48,298 bases of DNA from Prevotellaceae bacterium UBA4301 (GTDB taxonomy: Bacteria; Bacteroidota; Bacteroidia; Bacteroidales; Bacteroidaceae), in NCBI GenBank assembly GCA_002395775.1, contig DGUV01000037.1:1-48298 (forward strand), written 5' to 3'. Below the pieces are notes generated by a model, which had not been told where the DNA came from, made no database searches, and saw nothing but the letters and a program-made list of their open reading frames with translations. Below are positions 31,052-39,594 of the stretch, in pieces. The position numbers and the translations under genes were made by a program. Each line of letters starts with the position of its first letter. Position 1 is the stretch's first letter.

Positions 31052-33100
31052 ATGGCAACACGCAACCGAAAATCAATCAAGCGATTCAGAATGATACTCG
31101 TGGGCATCAGTCTGATGGGGGCATACATCCTGGCCACGGCCCTGAAAACCATGCTCGTGGAGGCCGACTACTGGCGGGAGGTGGGACAGAAATTCGTGTC
31201 GGACAGCATTAGTGTGCCCGCCATGCGCGGCAACATCCTTTCGGCCGACGGACATGTGATGGTGGCCTCGCTGCCCAAGTATCGCCTCTTCATGGACTAT
31301 GTGGTCATCGACAAAGACTCGGCAGCCCGCGTCAAGGCCCAGGCATGGCGCGACAGCATGGTACGAGAAAAGGCCGACAGCATCGCCGAAGGGCTGGCAC
31401 GCATCTTCCCGGACAAGTCGAAGCAGTGGTTCAAGGACCGTTTCCTCGAAGGCCACCGACGCGGGTCCCATGCCTGGAACCTCTATCCCCGCATGGCTTC
31501 CTACATCCAGTACAAACAGGTGAAGGAACTGCCGCTGCTACGCGAGTCTCCCCTGCGAGGCGGATTCAATCCCGAACGCATCATGCTGCGCGCCAAACCC
31601 TATGGTTCGCTGGCCAGCCGCACAATGGGCGACGTAGCCAAGGACTCGTCCACCGACTCCATCCGCGGAACCAGCGGACTGGAATGGTGCTACGACACCA
31701 TCATGCGCGGACAGGACGGCATCAAGCACCGGTCGCGTGTCTATAAGCAGACCGTAGATTTCTTTGACCGCGAGCCCACCAACGGCCATGACCTGGTTTC
31801 GACCATCGACGTCACCATGCAGGACATTGCCGAGAAGGCCATCGTCAACAAGCTGAAAGAAGTGAACGGTGACAAGGGCGTGGTCATCCTTATGGAGGTG
31901 AAGACGGGCGACATCAAAGCCATGGTCAGCATGACCCGCTACCGCAACGAACAGACCGGCGAGAGCGAATACTACGAAGCTCAGAACGATGCCATCAACG
32001 CCCTGTGGGAACCGGGCAGCACCTTCAAGACGGGCAGTATCATGGTGGCCCTGGAGGACGGAAAAATCACACCCGAAACCACGGTGGAGACGGGGTCGGG
32101 CATCTACATGATGCACGGCCGGCCCATGAAGGACCACAACTGGCACCGCGGCGGCTACGGCACACTGAATGTGACACAGGTGCTGGAATACAGCTCGAAC
32201 ATCGGTGTGAGCCGCCTCATCGACGACGCCTATCACGACTGTCCCGAGAAATACGTGCAGGGACTCTATAACCTGGGCGTAGGCATTCCTCTGGGCCTTC
32301 CTATGGGTGCCAACCCGCGAGTGCGCATGCCCAATACGGACAAAATCAAAGGCAACTGGTCGAAGACGGCCCTGGCCTGGATGAGCATTGGCTACGAGAC
32401 CCAGATTCCGCCCATCAGCACCGTGGCCTTCTACAATGCCATTGCCAACAACGGCCGTTTCGTGCGCCCACGATTTGTGAAAGCCGAAATGGCAAACGGA
32501 AAGGTGGTGCGCGAGTTCCCAGTGGAGGTCATCAAGGAGCAGATTTGTTCGCCCCACACCCTTCGCGACATACGCACCATACTTGAGAAAGTAGTGAGCG
32601 AGGGCCTGGGCAAGAAGGCCGGCAACAAGCGCTTCAAGGTAAGCGGCAAGACGGGAACGGCACAGGTGGCCGAGAACGGCAGTTATGCCAGCCATGCCTA
32701 CATGGTCAGCTTTTGCGGCTACTTCCCCAGCGACGACCCCAAATACTCGTGCATCGTGTGCATCCGCAAGCGTGGTCTGCCCGCATCGGGCGGCGGACAG
32801 TGTGGTCCCGTGTTCAGCGAAATCAGCCAGTTGGTGATGAACCAGGGCGTCTATCGCGACCCACGTGAGGCGGCCGACTCCACCAGCATCTTCACCCCCA
32901 CCCTGATGAGGGAAAAGACCGAATATGTGGCGGGCGAGGTGCCCGATGTCATCGGCATGGGAGCCCAGAAGGCCGTCTATGCTTTGCAGCGGGCAGGACT
33001 GAGAGTGCGCCTGCGCGGCACCGGCAGTGTGAGCGACCAAAGCATCGACCCCGGCACCAAAAATGCTAAGGGGAAGACCATAACGCTGACGCTGAAATAG
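31052..33100 (+). CDS. ftsI: division transpeptidase PBP3 (FtsI) with PASTA domain
   Basis: A class B penicillin-binding protein that cross-links septal peptidoglycan with FtsW. The 682 residues have a short cytoplasmic tail, one membrane helix (about 12-30), a dimerisation domain, and the transpeptidase with S323-T-F-K326, SSN at 381-383 and K533-T-G-T. A single C-terminal PASTA repeat (VPDVIGMGAQKAVYALQRAG to ITLTLK) is usual in Bacteroidota FtsI and binds wall material or beta-lactam-like ligands. The next gap, before murE, contains a 9-bp tandem repeat. Confidence 0.95.
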   Translation: MATRNRKSIKRFRMILVGISLMGAYILATALKTMLVEADYWREVGQKFVSDSISVPAMRGNILSADGHVMVASLPKYRLFMDYVVIDKDSAARVKAQAWRDSMVREKADSIAEGLARIFPDKSKQWFKDRFLEGHRRGSHAWNLYPRMASYIQYKQVKELPLLRESPLRGGFNPERIMLRAKPYGSLASRTMGDVAKDSSTDSIRGTSGLEWCYDTIMRGQDGIKHRSRVYKQTVDFFDREPTNGHDLVSTIDVTMQDIAEKAIVNKLKEVNGDKGVVILMEVKTGDIKAMVSMTRYRNEQTGESEYYEAQNDAINALWEPGSTFKTGSIMVALEDGKITPETTVETGSGIYMMHGRPMKDHNWHRGGYGTLNVTQVLEYSSNIGVSRLIDDAYHDCPEKYVQGLYNLGVGIPLGLPMGANPRVRMPNTDKIKGNWSKTALAWMSIGYETQIPPISTVAFYNAIANNGRFVRPRFVKAEMANGKVVREFPVEVIKEQICSPHTLRDIRTILEKVVSEGLGKKAGNKRFKVSGKTGTAQVAENGSYASHAYMVSFCGYFPSDDPKYSCIVCIRKRGLPASGGGQCGPVFSEISQLVMNQGVYRDPREAADSTSIFTPTLMREKTEYVAGEVPDVIGMGAQKAVYALQRAGLRVRLRGTGSVSDQSIDPGTKNAKGKTITLTLK

Positions 33101-33103
33101 CTA

Positions 33104-33148
33104 TCGGAATAGTCAGAATAGTCGGAGTAATCAGAATAATCAGAAAAT
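33104..33148. repeat. five tandem 9-bp repeats before murE
   Basis: Five units fitting TCRGARTAR (TCGGAATAG, TCAGAATAG, TCGGAGTAA, TCAGAATAA, TCAGAAAAT) fill the 52-base gap between ftsI and murE and end four bases before the murE ATG. On the other strand they read as a run of Ser-Asp-Tyr codons, which is not a gene. Confidence 0.9.
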
Positions 33149-33152
33149 AGAT

Positions 33153-34607
33153 ATGACAATCAAGCAACTCACAGAAAAGACCCATCCCCTGAAGGTGACA
33201 GGCAATGAGGCACTGGAGGTGACGGGTATCGAAATAGATTCAAGGCGCATCAAGCCCGGCAATGCCTTCGTGGCCATGCGAGGCACACAGGTGGACGGAC
33301 ACCAGTTCATCGGCAAGGCGCTGGAATTGGGAGCTACATGCATCGTGTGCGAAACCCTGCCCGACACCCTGCAGGAACATGTCACCTATGTGCAATACGA
33401 AAGCACGGAAGAGGCCGTAGGTCCCCTGGCCACGCACTTCTTCGGCGACCCCACGCAGCGCATGAAACTCATCGGTGTGACGGGAACAAACGGAAAGACC
33501 ACCATTGCCACCCTGCTCTACAACATGTTCCGGCAGTTTGGCTACAAAGTGGGACTCTGCAGCACCGTGTGCAACTATATCGACGGCGAGGCCATACCCA
33601 CCGAATGCACCACGCCCGACCCCATCACCCTGAACCGACTGCTCGGACGAATGGCTGACGAGGGCTGCCAGTATGCCTTCATGGAAGTTAGTTCCCACTC
33701 CGTAGTGCAGCACCGCATCGGCGGACTGACCTTCGCCGGCGGACTCTTCACCAACCTCACCCGCGACCACCTCGACTACCACAAGACTTTCGAGGCTTAT
33801 CGCGATGCCAAAAAGGGATTCTTCGACATGCTGCCCCGTGAAGCCTTTGCCATCATCAATGCGGATGACAAGAACGGAATGTTCATGGTGCAGAACACAC
33901 GAGCCCAGGTGAAGACCTACGCCCAGCGCACGGACGCCGACTTTAAGGCACGCATTCTGGAGGAAGGTTTCGAAGGAATGGCGCTGAACATTGACGGCCG
34001 CGAGGTGTTCGTGCAGTTTGTGGGCCGTTTCAATGTGAGCAACCTTCTGGCCGTCTATGGAGCAGCCGTCATGCTGGGCCACGAGCCCGAGGAAGTGCTG
34101 GTGGCACTGAGTACGATGAAGCCCGTGAACGGACGCTTCGAGGCCATCCGCAGTCCCAAGGGAGTGACGGCCATCGTCGATTACGCCCACACGCCCGACG
34201 CCTTGGTGAACGTGCTCACCACCATCAACGAGGTGTTGCAGAAGCGGGGACAGTGCTGGACGGTGTGCGGTGCCGGCGGCAACCGCGACAAAGGCAAGCG
34301 ACCGCTGATGGCACAGGAGGCCGTGAAGAACAGTGACCGCGTCATCATCACCAGCGACAATCCACGTTTCGAGGACCCGCAGGACATCATCAACGACATG
34401 CTGGCCGGCCTCAACGACGAGGAGCGCCGCACGGTACTCACCATTGTGGACCGTCGCGAAGCCATCCGCACGGCATGCACCCTGGCACAGCCGGGCGACG
34501 TGGTGCTGGTGGCTGGCAAGGGGCACGAGGACTACCAAATCATACAGGGAGTGAAGCACCACTTTGACGACCACGAAGTCATACGCGAGTGCTTTGGGAT
34601 AAGTTGA
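33153..34607 (+). CDS. murE: UDP-MurNAc-tripeptide synthetase, meso-DAP adding
   Basis: MurE adds the third residue of the peptidoglycan stem peptide in the cytosol with ATP. The 484 residues have the N-terminal UDP-binding domain, the ATP loop GTNGKT at 111-116, a central substrate region (EVSSHSVVQHRIGGLTFAG) and the C-terminal D402-N-P-R405 motif. DNPR marks meso-diaminopimelate specificity (lysine enzymes differ here), in line with a Gram-negative wall. GNRDKGKRP is the usual partner motif. Confidence 0.96.
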   Translation: MTIKQLTEKTHPLKVTGNEALEVTGIEIDSRRIKPGNAFVAMRGTQVDGHQFIGKALELGATCIVCETLPDTLQEHVTYVQYESTEEAVGPLATHFFGDPTQRMKLIGVTGTNGKTTIATLLYNMFRQFGYKVGLCSTVCNYIDGEAIPTECTTPDPITLNRLLGRMADEGCQYAFMEVSSHSVVQHRIGGLTFAGGLFTNLTRDHLDYHKTFEAYRDAKKGFFDMLPREAFAIINADDKNGMFMVQNTRAQVKTYAQRTDADFKARILEEGFEGMALNIDGREVFVQFVGRFNVSNLLAVYGAAVMLGHEPEEVLVALSTMKPVNGRFEAIRSPKGVTAIVDYAHTPDALVNVLTTINEVLQKRGQCWTVCGAGGNRDKGKRPLMAQEAVKNSDRVIITSDNPRFEDPQDIINDMLAGLNDEERRTVLTIVDRREAIRTACTLAQPGDVVLVAGKGHEDYQIIQGVKHHFDDHEVIRECFGIS

Positions 34608-34625
34608 TAGTTAAACGAAGAATAA

Positions 34626-35888
34626 ATGCTATATTACCTCTTTAGATATCTCGGAGAATTTGGAATCCCAGGAGCTCACCTGTGGTCCTACATCTCGTTC
34701 CGCGCCATACTGACGTTGGTGCTCTCACTCATCATCAGCATCTGGTTTGGCGAATACTTCATCAAATGGATGAAGCGTCACAATGCCAATGAGGCACAGC
34801 GCGACATCACCATCGACCCCTATGGGGTGGAAAAGAAAGGCGTGCCCACCATGGGCGGTATCATCATCATCCTGGCCACCGTGGTGCCCTGCCTGCTGCT
34901 GGGCCGACTGCGCAACATCTACATGCTCATGATGATTGTCACCACGCTGTGGCTGGGAGGCATAGGCTTCATAGACGACTACATCAAGATGAAAATCTCG
35001 AAGGACGGTCTGCGCCCCATACTGAAACTGGCCGGACAGGCCCTGCTGGGACTGGGCATCGGACTGACCCTGTGGCTCAGCCCCGACGCCGTCATCCGCG
35101 AGAATGTGCAGGTCAACAACGAAAACGGCACCGAGGTGGTGTATAAGAGCGAACCCGTGAAGAGCACCATCACCACCATCCCCTTCGTGAAGAACAACAA
35201 CCTCAGCTACACCGAGGCCATGGGCTGGATGGGCAAATACAAGGGAGCTGCCGGATGGGTGCTGTTTGTGTTTGTCACCACCTTCGTGGTCATGGCCGTC
35301 AGCAACGGGTCGAACCTGAATGACGGCATGGACGGCATGTGCGCCGGCAACTCGGCCATCATAGTCTTTGCCCTGGCCATCCTGGCTTACATGAGCAGTC
35401 ACCTCGGCATGGCTTCGTACCTCAACATCATGTATGTCCCCGGTAGCGAAGAGCTTGTCATCTTCCTCATGGCCTTCATGGGCGGTCTGATAGGTTTCCT
35501 CTGGTACAACGCCTATCCCGCACAGGTGTTCATGGGCGACACAGGCAGTCTGGCCATCGGTGGCATCATCGCCGTTACGGCGGTCATCATCCACAAGGAA
35601 CTGCTCATCCCCGTGCTGTGCTTTGTTTTCCTGTGCGAGAGCGTCAGCGTGCTGCTGCAAACCAACTACGCCAAGATGGGCAACCGCCGGGGCCAGAAGT
35701 GGAGAGTCTTCAAGCGCGCTCCCATCCACGATGCCTTCCGCATCAAGCCCGGCCAGCTGGCACCAGACCTGAAGATTCTGTGGAACTGGCCCAAGGGTTG
35801 CTGGCTGGAGTCGAAGATAACAACCCGTTTCTGGATTGTGACCGTGATTACCTCGGCGTTGGCCATCATCACGCTGAAGATTAGATAA
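34626..35888 (+). CDS. mraY: phospho-MurNAc-pentapeptide transferase
   Basis: MraY transfers phospho-MurNAc-pentapeptide to undecaprenyl phosphate, making lipid I in the inner membrane. The protein has 420 residues, longer than E. coli's 360 because of a loop insert (about 160-205, NVQVNNENGTEVVY) that is common in Bacteroidales. About ten membrane helices are seen. Catalytic stretches are KKGVPTMGGIIII, GFIDDYIK (about 117-124), NLNDGMDGM (about 234-242) and the histidine-bearing end KRAPIHDAFR. Confidence 0.95.
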   Translation: MLYYLFRYLGEFGIPGAHLWSYISFRAILTLVLSLIISIWFGEYFIKWMKRHNANEAQRDITIDPYGVEKKGVPTMGGIIIILATVVPCLLLGRLRNIYMLMMIVTTLWLGGIGFIDDYIKMKISKDGLRPILKLAGQALLGLGIGLTLWLSPDAVIRENVQVNNENGTEVVYKSEPVKSTITTIPFVKNNNLSYTEAMGWMGKYKGAAGWVLFVFVTTFVVMAVSNGSNLNDGMDGMCAGNSAIIVFALAILAYMSSHLGMASYLNIMYVPGSEELVIFLMAFMGGLIGFLWYNAYPAQVFMGDTGSLAIGGIIAVTAVIIHKELLIPVLCFVFLCESVSVLLQTNYAKMGNRRGQKWRVFKRAPIHDAFRIKPGQLAPDLKILWNWPKGCWLESKITTRFWIVTVITSALAIITLKIR

Positions 35889-35889
35889 G

Positions 35890-35924
35890 TTGAAGATTGA
35901 AGATTGAAGACCGAAGACTGAAAA
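35890..35924. repeat. five tandem 7-bp repeats touching the murD start
   Basis: TTGAAGA three times, then CCGAAGA and CTGAAAA, fill the gap between mraY and murD and end at the base before the ATG. The unit and period differ from those of the repeat before murE. Confidence 0.9.
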
Positions 35925-37250
35925 ATGAAAAGAATCGCAATACTGGGTGCCGCAGAAAGCGGAATAGGAACGGCCATCCTGGCTCAGAAGCAGGGGTGGG
36001 ACGTATTCGTAAGCGACATGGGCACCATCAAGGAGCACTATAAGCAGCAACTCGACTCACACCACATCATGTGGGAAGAAGGCGGACACACCGAGGAGCG
36101 CATCCTCAGGGCCGACACCGTGGTAAAGAGTCCCGGCATTCCCGACACGGCGCCTGTCGTCAAGAAACTCATCGAACAAGGCACTCCCATCCTCTCCGAG
36201 CTGGAGTTCGCCCACCCCTACAGCCACGGAAAGACCATCTGCATCACAGGGTCGAACGGAAAGACCACTACCACCAGCCTCATCTACTACATCATGAAGC
36301 AATGGGGGGCCGATGTGGGACTGGCCGGAAACATCGGCCACTCCTATGCCCTGCAGGTGGCCGAAGGCGACCACGATTGGTATGTGCTGGAAATCAGTTC
36401 CTTCCAGTTGGACAACATGTTCCAGTTCCGGGCCGACATTGCCGTGCTGATGAACATCACCCCCGACCATCTGGACCGCTACGAGTTTAAACTCCAGAAC
36501 TACGTCGATTCAAAGATGCGCATCCTGCAAAACCAAACCCCGCAGGACGCCTTCATCTATTGGCGACAGGACGAGCACATCGATGCCGAACTGCAGAAGC
36601 GTGCTGAGGGATATCGTCCCCAACCCACACCCTCGTCATTGCCTGCCCAGCCCGGAAACCCCACCCTGATGCCATTCGAGGACAACGATTTTGAGCGCCT
36701 GGGCCTGATCTTCTCACAAATGGGACAGCACAACAAACGCAACGCACTGGCAGCCTATCAGGCCACCCAGAAAGCGGGCGTTCCAGAGGACATCATCCGG
36801 CAGTGCCTCAAGGACTTCCCCGGCGTGGAGCACCGACTGGAGCGCGTGGAGGAGAAGGGCGGAGTGCTCTTCATCAACGACTCGAAAGCCACGAACGTGG
36901 ATGCCTGCTATGTGGCCCTGCAAGCCATGGACCGCCCCACCATACTCATCGTGGGCGGGCGCGACAAGGGCAACGACTACTCAGTCCTGCACGACATCAT
37001 CCGGAAGAAGTGCGTCGGGCTGGTCTATCTGGGTGCCGACAACGAGAAGTTGCACCAGTCGTTTGACGCCCTGGGACTGCCCATCCGTGACACCCACAGC
37101 ATGAAGGACTGCGTCGATGCATGCATCGACATGGCCAAGGAGGGCGACGTGGTGCTGCTGAGTCCGTGCTGTGCCAGTTTCGACCTCTTCCACAATATGG
37201 AGGACCGCGGCGAACAATTCAAATCATGCGTACGCGCACATAATATATAA
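35925..37250 (+). CDS. murD: UDP-MurNAc-L-alanine--D-glutamate ligase
   Basis: MurD adds D-glutamate to UDP-MurNAc-L-Ala in the cytosol. The 441 residues show the Rossmann-like N-terminus (IAILGAAESGIGTAIL), the ATP loop GSNGKTTTTS near 108-117, EISSFQLDNM, the DHLDRY segment, FINDSKATNVDA (about 311-322) and LLSPCCASFDLFHNMEDRGEQFK. The last codons (CVRAHNI) and stop coincide with the GCGTACGCGCACATAATA motif shared with three intergenic sites. Ten bases separate it from ftsW. Confidence 0.96.
   Translation: MKRIAILGAAESGIGTAILAQKQGWDVFVSDMGTIKEHYKQQLDSHHIMWEEGGHTEERILRADTVVKSPGIPDTAPVVKKLIEQGTPILSELEFAHPYSHGKTICITGSNGKTTTTSLIYYIMKQWGADVGLAGNIGHSYALQVAEGDHDWYVLEISSFQLDNMFQFRADIAVLMNITPDHLDRYEFKLQNYVDSKMRILQNQTPQDAFIYWRQDEHIDAELQKRAEGYRPQPTPSSLPAQPGNPTLMPFEDNDFERLGLIFSQMGQHNKRNALAAYQATQKAGVPEDIIRQCLKDFPGVEHRLERVEEKGGVLFINDSKATNVDACYVALQAMDRPTILIVGGRDKGNDYSVLHDIIRKKCVGLVYLGADNEKLHQSFDALGLPIRDTHSMKDCVDACIDMAKEGDVVLLSPCCASFDLFHNMEDRGEQFKSCVRAHNI
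37225..37247. repeat. ACGCGCACATAATA motif at the end of murD
   Basis: CATGCGTACGCGCAC followed by ATAATATA. The same order of alternating GC-rich and TA-rich blocks occurs at 5481-5510 (reverse orientation), 25601-25616 (partial) and 29531-29551. Here it supplies the last codons of murD. Confidence 0.4.
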
Positions 37251-37260
37251 TAGGTAGAAG

Positions 37261-38469
37261 ATGAAGCTGTCTGGCATCAAAATACAAAAAGAAGGTTTTC
37301 TGCAAGGCGACAGTGTCGTGTGGATGATATTGCTGGCCCTGTGCATGATTTCCGTGGTGGAAGTTTACAGTGCATCGAGTCGCATGACCTATTCCTCGGG
37401 ACATTACTGGGGCCCTGTGGTCGAGCACACGTCTTACGTCCTCGTGGGACTGTTCATCACATGGCTCGTCCACAAGATGCCCTGCAAGAGCTTCAAGTTC
37501 CTGAGTGTGATGGGCTTGCTGGTATCCTTCATCCTGCTCATCGTGGTGCTGTTCATGGGCAGTATCAACGATGCCGCCCGATGGATAAAGATTTTCGGCA
37601 TCACCATTCAGCCATCGGAGTTTGCAAAGATTTCGCTCGTGGGCACCGTGGCCATGCTTCTGGCCACTTTCCGCGACAAGTCCACCGGCGGTGCCTCCCA
37701 GTTGGCATTCAACTGCGTGGCCATACTCACAGCCATCGTCTGCCTGCTCATCGTCAGCGAGAACTTCTCCACGGCGGGCATCATCTTCATCGTCATGCTG
37801 CTGATGACCTGGTATGCCCAGGCTCCCAAGAAGTGGCTGTGGATAGTCTTTGCCTCTGTGACGCTGACGGGTGCCATCGGTTTCGGAACACTGAAGTATG
37901 TGCCCGACACAACGGCCGAATTCATCAGCGAAAAGACCCCCCTGCACCGCTTCAACACCTGGCACAAGCGCCTGAAGGGAGGCAGTGAACTGCCTGAGAA
38001 CCCAGCCGACTACAACATTCACGATAACATCCAAGTCACCCATGCCCGCATTGCCGTAGCCACCTGCAATGTCATTGGCAAAGGTCCCGGCCAGAGTGTG
38101 GAGCGCGATTTCCTGCCCCATGCCGTTTCGGACTTCATCTATGCCATCATCATCGAGGAAGCCGGCATCGAGGGAGGCATCTTCGTCATGTTCCTCTATC
38201 TGCTGCTGCTTTACAGGGCCATGCGCATAGCGGAGCGATGCAAAAACCGCTTCCCCGCCTACCTGGCGATGGGTCTGTCGCTGATGCTTGTGGTGCAGGC
38301 CATGATTAATATGGCCGTGAGCGTGGGAGCCTTCCCCGTGACCGGACAGCCCCTGCCGCTGGTCAGCAAGGGTGGCACCTCGACCTTCATCACCTGTGCC
38401 TACATCGGCATGATACTGAGTGTGAGCCACACGGCCAAACAAATTGAAGAAAAACCAGAGCAAACATAA
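37261..38469 (+). CDS. ftsW: septal peptidoglycan polymerase FtsW
   Basis: FtsW is the SEDS-family glycosyltransferase that polymerises lipid II at the septum with FtsI. The 402 residues form about ten membrane helices. Motifs are NDAARWIKIFGITIQPSEFAKIS (about 100-122), where the W-I-..-QPSE block is the SEDS signature, the periplasmic loop with HVTHARIAVATCNV, LPHAVSDFIYAIIIEEAGIEGG and the C-terminal PLPLVSKGGTS. It is preceded by murD and followed by murG in the usual order. Confidence 0.95.
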   Translation: MKLSGIKIQKEGFLQGDSVVWMILLALCMISVVEVYSASSRMTYSSGHYWGPVVEHTSYVLVGLFITWLVHKMPCKSFKFLSVMGLLVSFILLIVVLFMGSINDAARWIKIFGITIQPSEFAKISLVGTVAMLLATFRDKSTGGASQLAFNCVAILTAIVCLLIVSENFSTAGIIFIVMLLMTWYAQAPKKWLWIVFASVTLTGAIGFGTLKYVPDTTAEFISEKTPLHRFNTWHKRLKGGSELPENPADYNIHDNIQVTHARIAVATCNVIGKGPGQSVERDFLPHAVSDFIYAIIIEEAGIEGGIFVMFLYLLLLYRAMRIAERCKNRFPAYLAMGLSLMLVVQAMINMAVSVGAFPVTGQPLPLVSKGGTSTFITCAYIGMILSVSHTAKQIEEKPEQT

Positions 38470-38478
38470 ACAACGAAA

Positions 38479-39594
38479 ATGAGCGAACTGAGAATCATCA
38501 TAAGCGGAGGCGGAACGGGAGGCCACATCTTCCCGGCAGTGAGCATTGCCAACGCCATTCGGGAACTGGAGCCCCAGGCCAAAGTCCTCTTCGTAGGAGC
38601 CGAGGGGCGCATGGAGATGAAGCGCGTGCCTGCGGCAGGCTACGAGATTGTGGGCCTGCCCATCCGCGGTCTGTACCGACCTCTTTGGAAACCGGCCAAC
38701 ATTGGCGTATTCATTGATTTCCTGAAATCGAAGCGACTGGCCAAGAAGACCCTTCGCGAGTTCCATCCCGACGTGGCCGTAGGCGTCGGCGGCTATGCAA
38801 GCAGTGCCACGCTGAATGCCGCCTACGAGTTGGGCATCCCCTGCCTCATTCAGGAACAGAATTCATACGCCGGACTGACGAACAAGACCCTGGCCAGGAA
38901 GGCCGAGAAGATTTGCGTCGCCTACGAAGGCATGGAGCGGTTCTTCCCCAAGGAGCGCATCATTCTGACCGGCAATCCCGTCCGCCAGGGACTGCTCGAC
39001 CCCACGCTCACCAAGACCGAGTCCTCGGCCATCTTCGGCCTGGAACCCGACCTGCCCACGGTGCTCATCATCGGCGGAAGCCTGGGCGCACGCACCATCA
39101 ACGAGAGTGTGCTGCAGAACCTTGGCGCAATTGCCAAATCCAACATCCAGTTCATCTGGCAGACCGGAGGCTACTACTTCAAGGAAATCCAGGAGGCACT
39201 GGAACAAAAGGGCAAGCCCGCCAACCTGTATGTGACCGACTTCATTGCCCGCATGGACCAGGCCTACAAGGCTGCCGACCTCGTCATCTCGCGTGCCGGA
39301 GCCAGCAGCATCAGCGAACTCTGCCTCTTAGGCAAGCCTTCCATCCTGGTGCCCTCGCCCAATGTGGCCGAAGACCACCAGACCTGCAACGCCATGGCCC
39401 TGGTGAAGAAGGACGCCGCACTGATGGTGAAGGATGCCGAGGCCCGAGACCGACTCATCCCACTGGCCATGGAGACCGTGGCCGCCCACGAGCGACTGAA
39501 GACGCTTGGCGAGAACGCCTACAAGATGGCCTATAAGGATTCGGCCAAGATTATCGCACAAGAAGTTATCAAACTTGCAAAAGGAAACAAATAA
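38479..39594 (+). CDS. murG: lipid II synthase MurG
   Basis: MurG transfers GlcNAc from UDP-GlcNAc to lipid I, making lipid II at the inner face of the membrane. The 371 residues form two GT-B domains. The N-terminal glycine loop ISGGGTGGHIFPAVSIANAI (about 8-27) binds lipid I, and the C-terminal part has IIGGSLGARTINE, a second glycine loop, and VISRAGASSISELCLLGKP for UDP-GlcNAc. Its stop is immediately followed by the murC ATG, so translation is probably coupled. Confidence 0.96.
   Translation: MSELRIIISGGGTGGHIFPAVSIANAIRELEPQAKVLFVGAEGRMEMKRVPAAGYEIVGLPIRGLYRPLWKPANIGVFIDFLKSKRLAKKTLREFHPDVAVGVGGYASSATLNAAYELGIPCLIQEQNSYAGLTNKTLARKAEKICVAYEGMERFFPKERIILTGNPVRQGLLDPTLTKTESSAIFGLEPDLPTVLIIGGSLGARTINESVLQNLGAIAKSNIQFIWQTGGYYFKEIQEALEQKGKPANLYVTDFIARMDQAYKAADLVISRAGASSISELCLLGKPSILVPSPNVAEDHQTCNAMALVKKDAALMVKDAEARDRLIPLAMETVAAHERLKTLGENAYKMAYKDSAKIIAQEVIKLAKGNK

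Noticed and set aside
33104..33148. CRISPR-like repeat array
   Set aside because: Units are 9 bases without spacers. This is a simple tandem repeat.
37219..38766. Long minus-strand frames opposite the division genes (also 31538-33040, 34725-36050, 40998-42854, 42924-44177)
   Set aside because: These are shadows of GC-rich plus-strand genes with strong codon bias. They have low-complexity, histidine/valine/glycine-rich translations, no family motifs and contradict the intact mur/fts genes.
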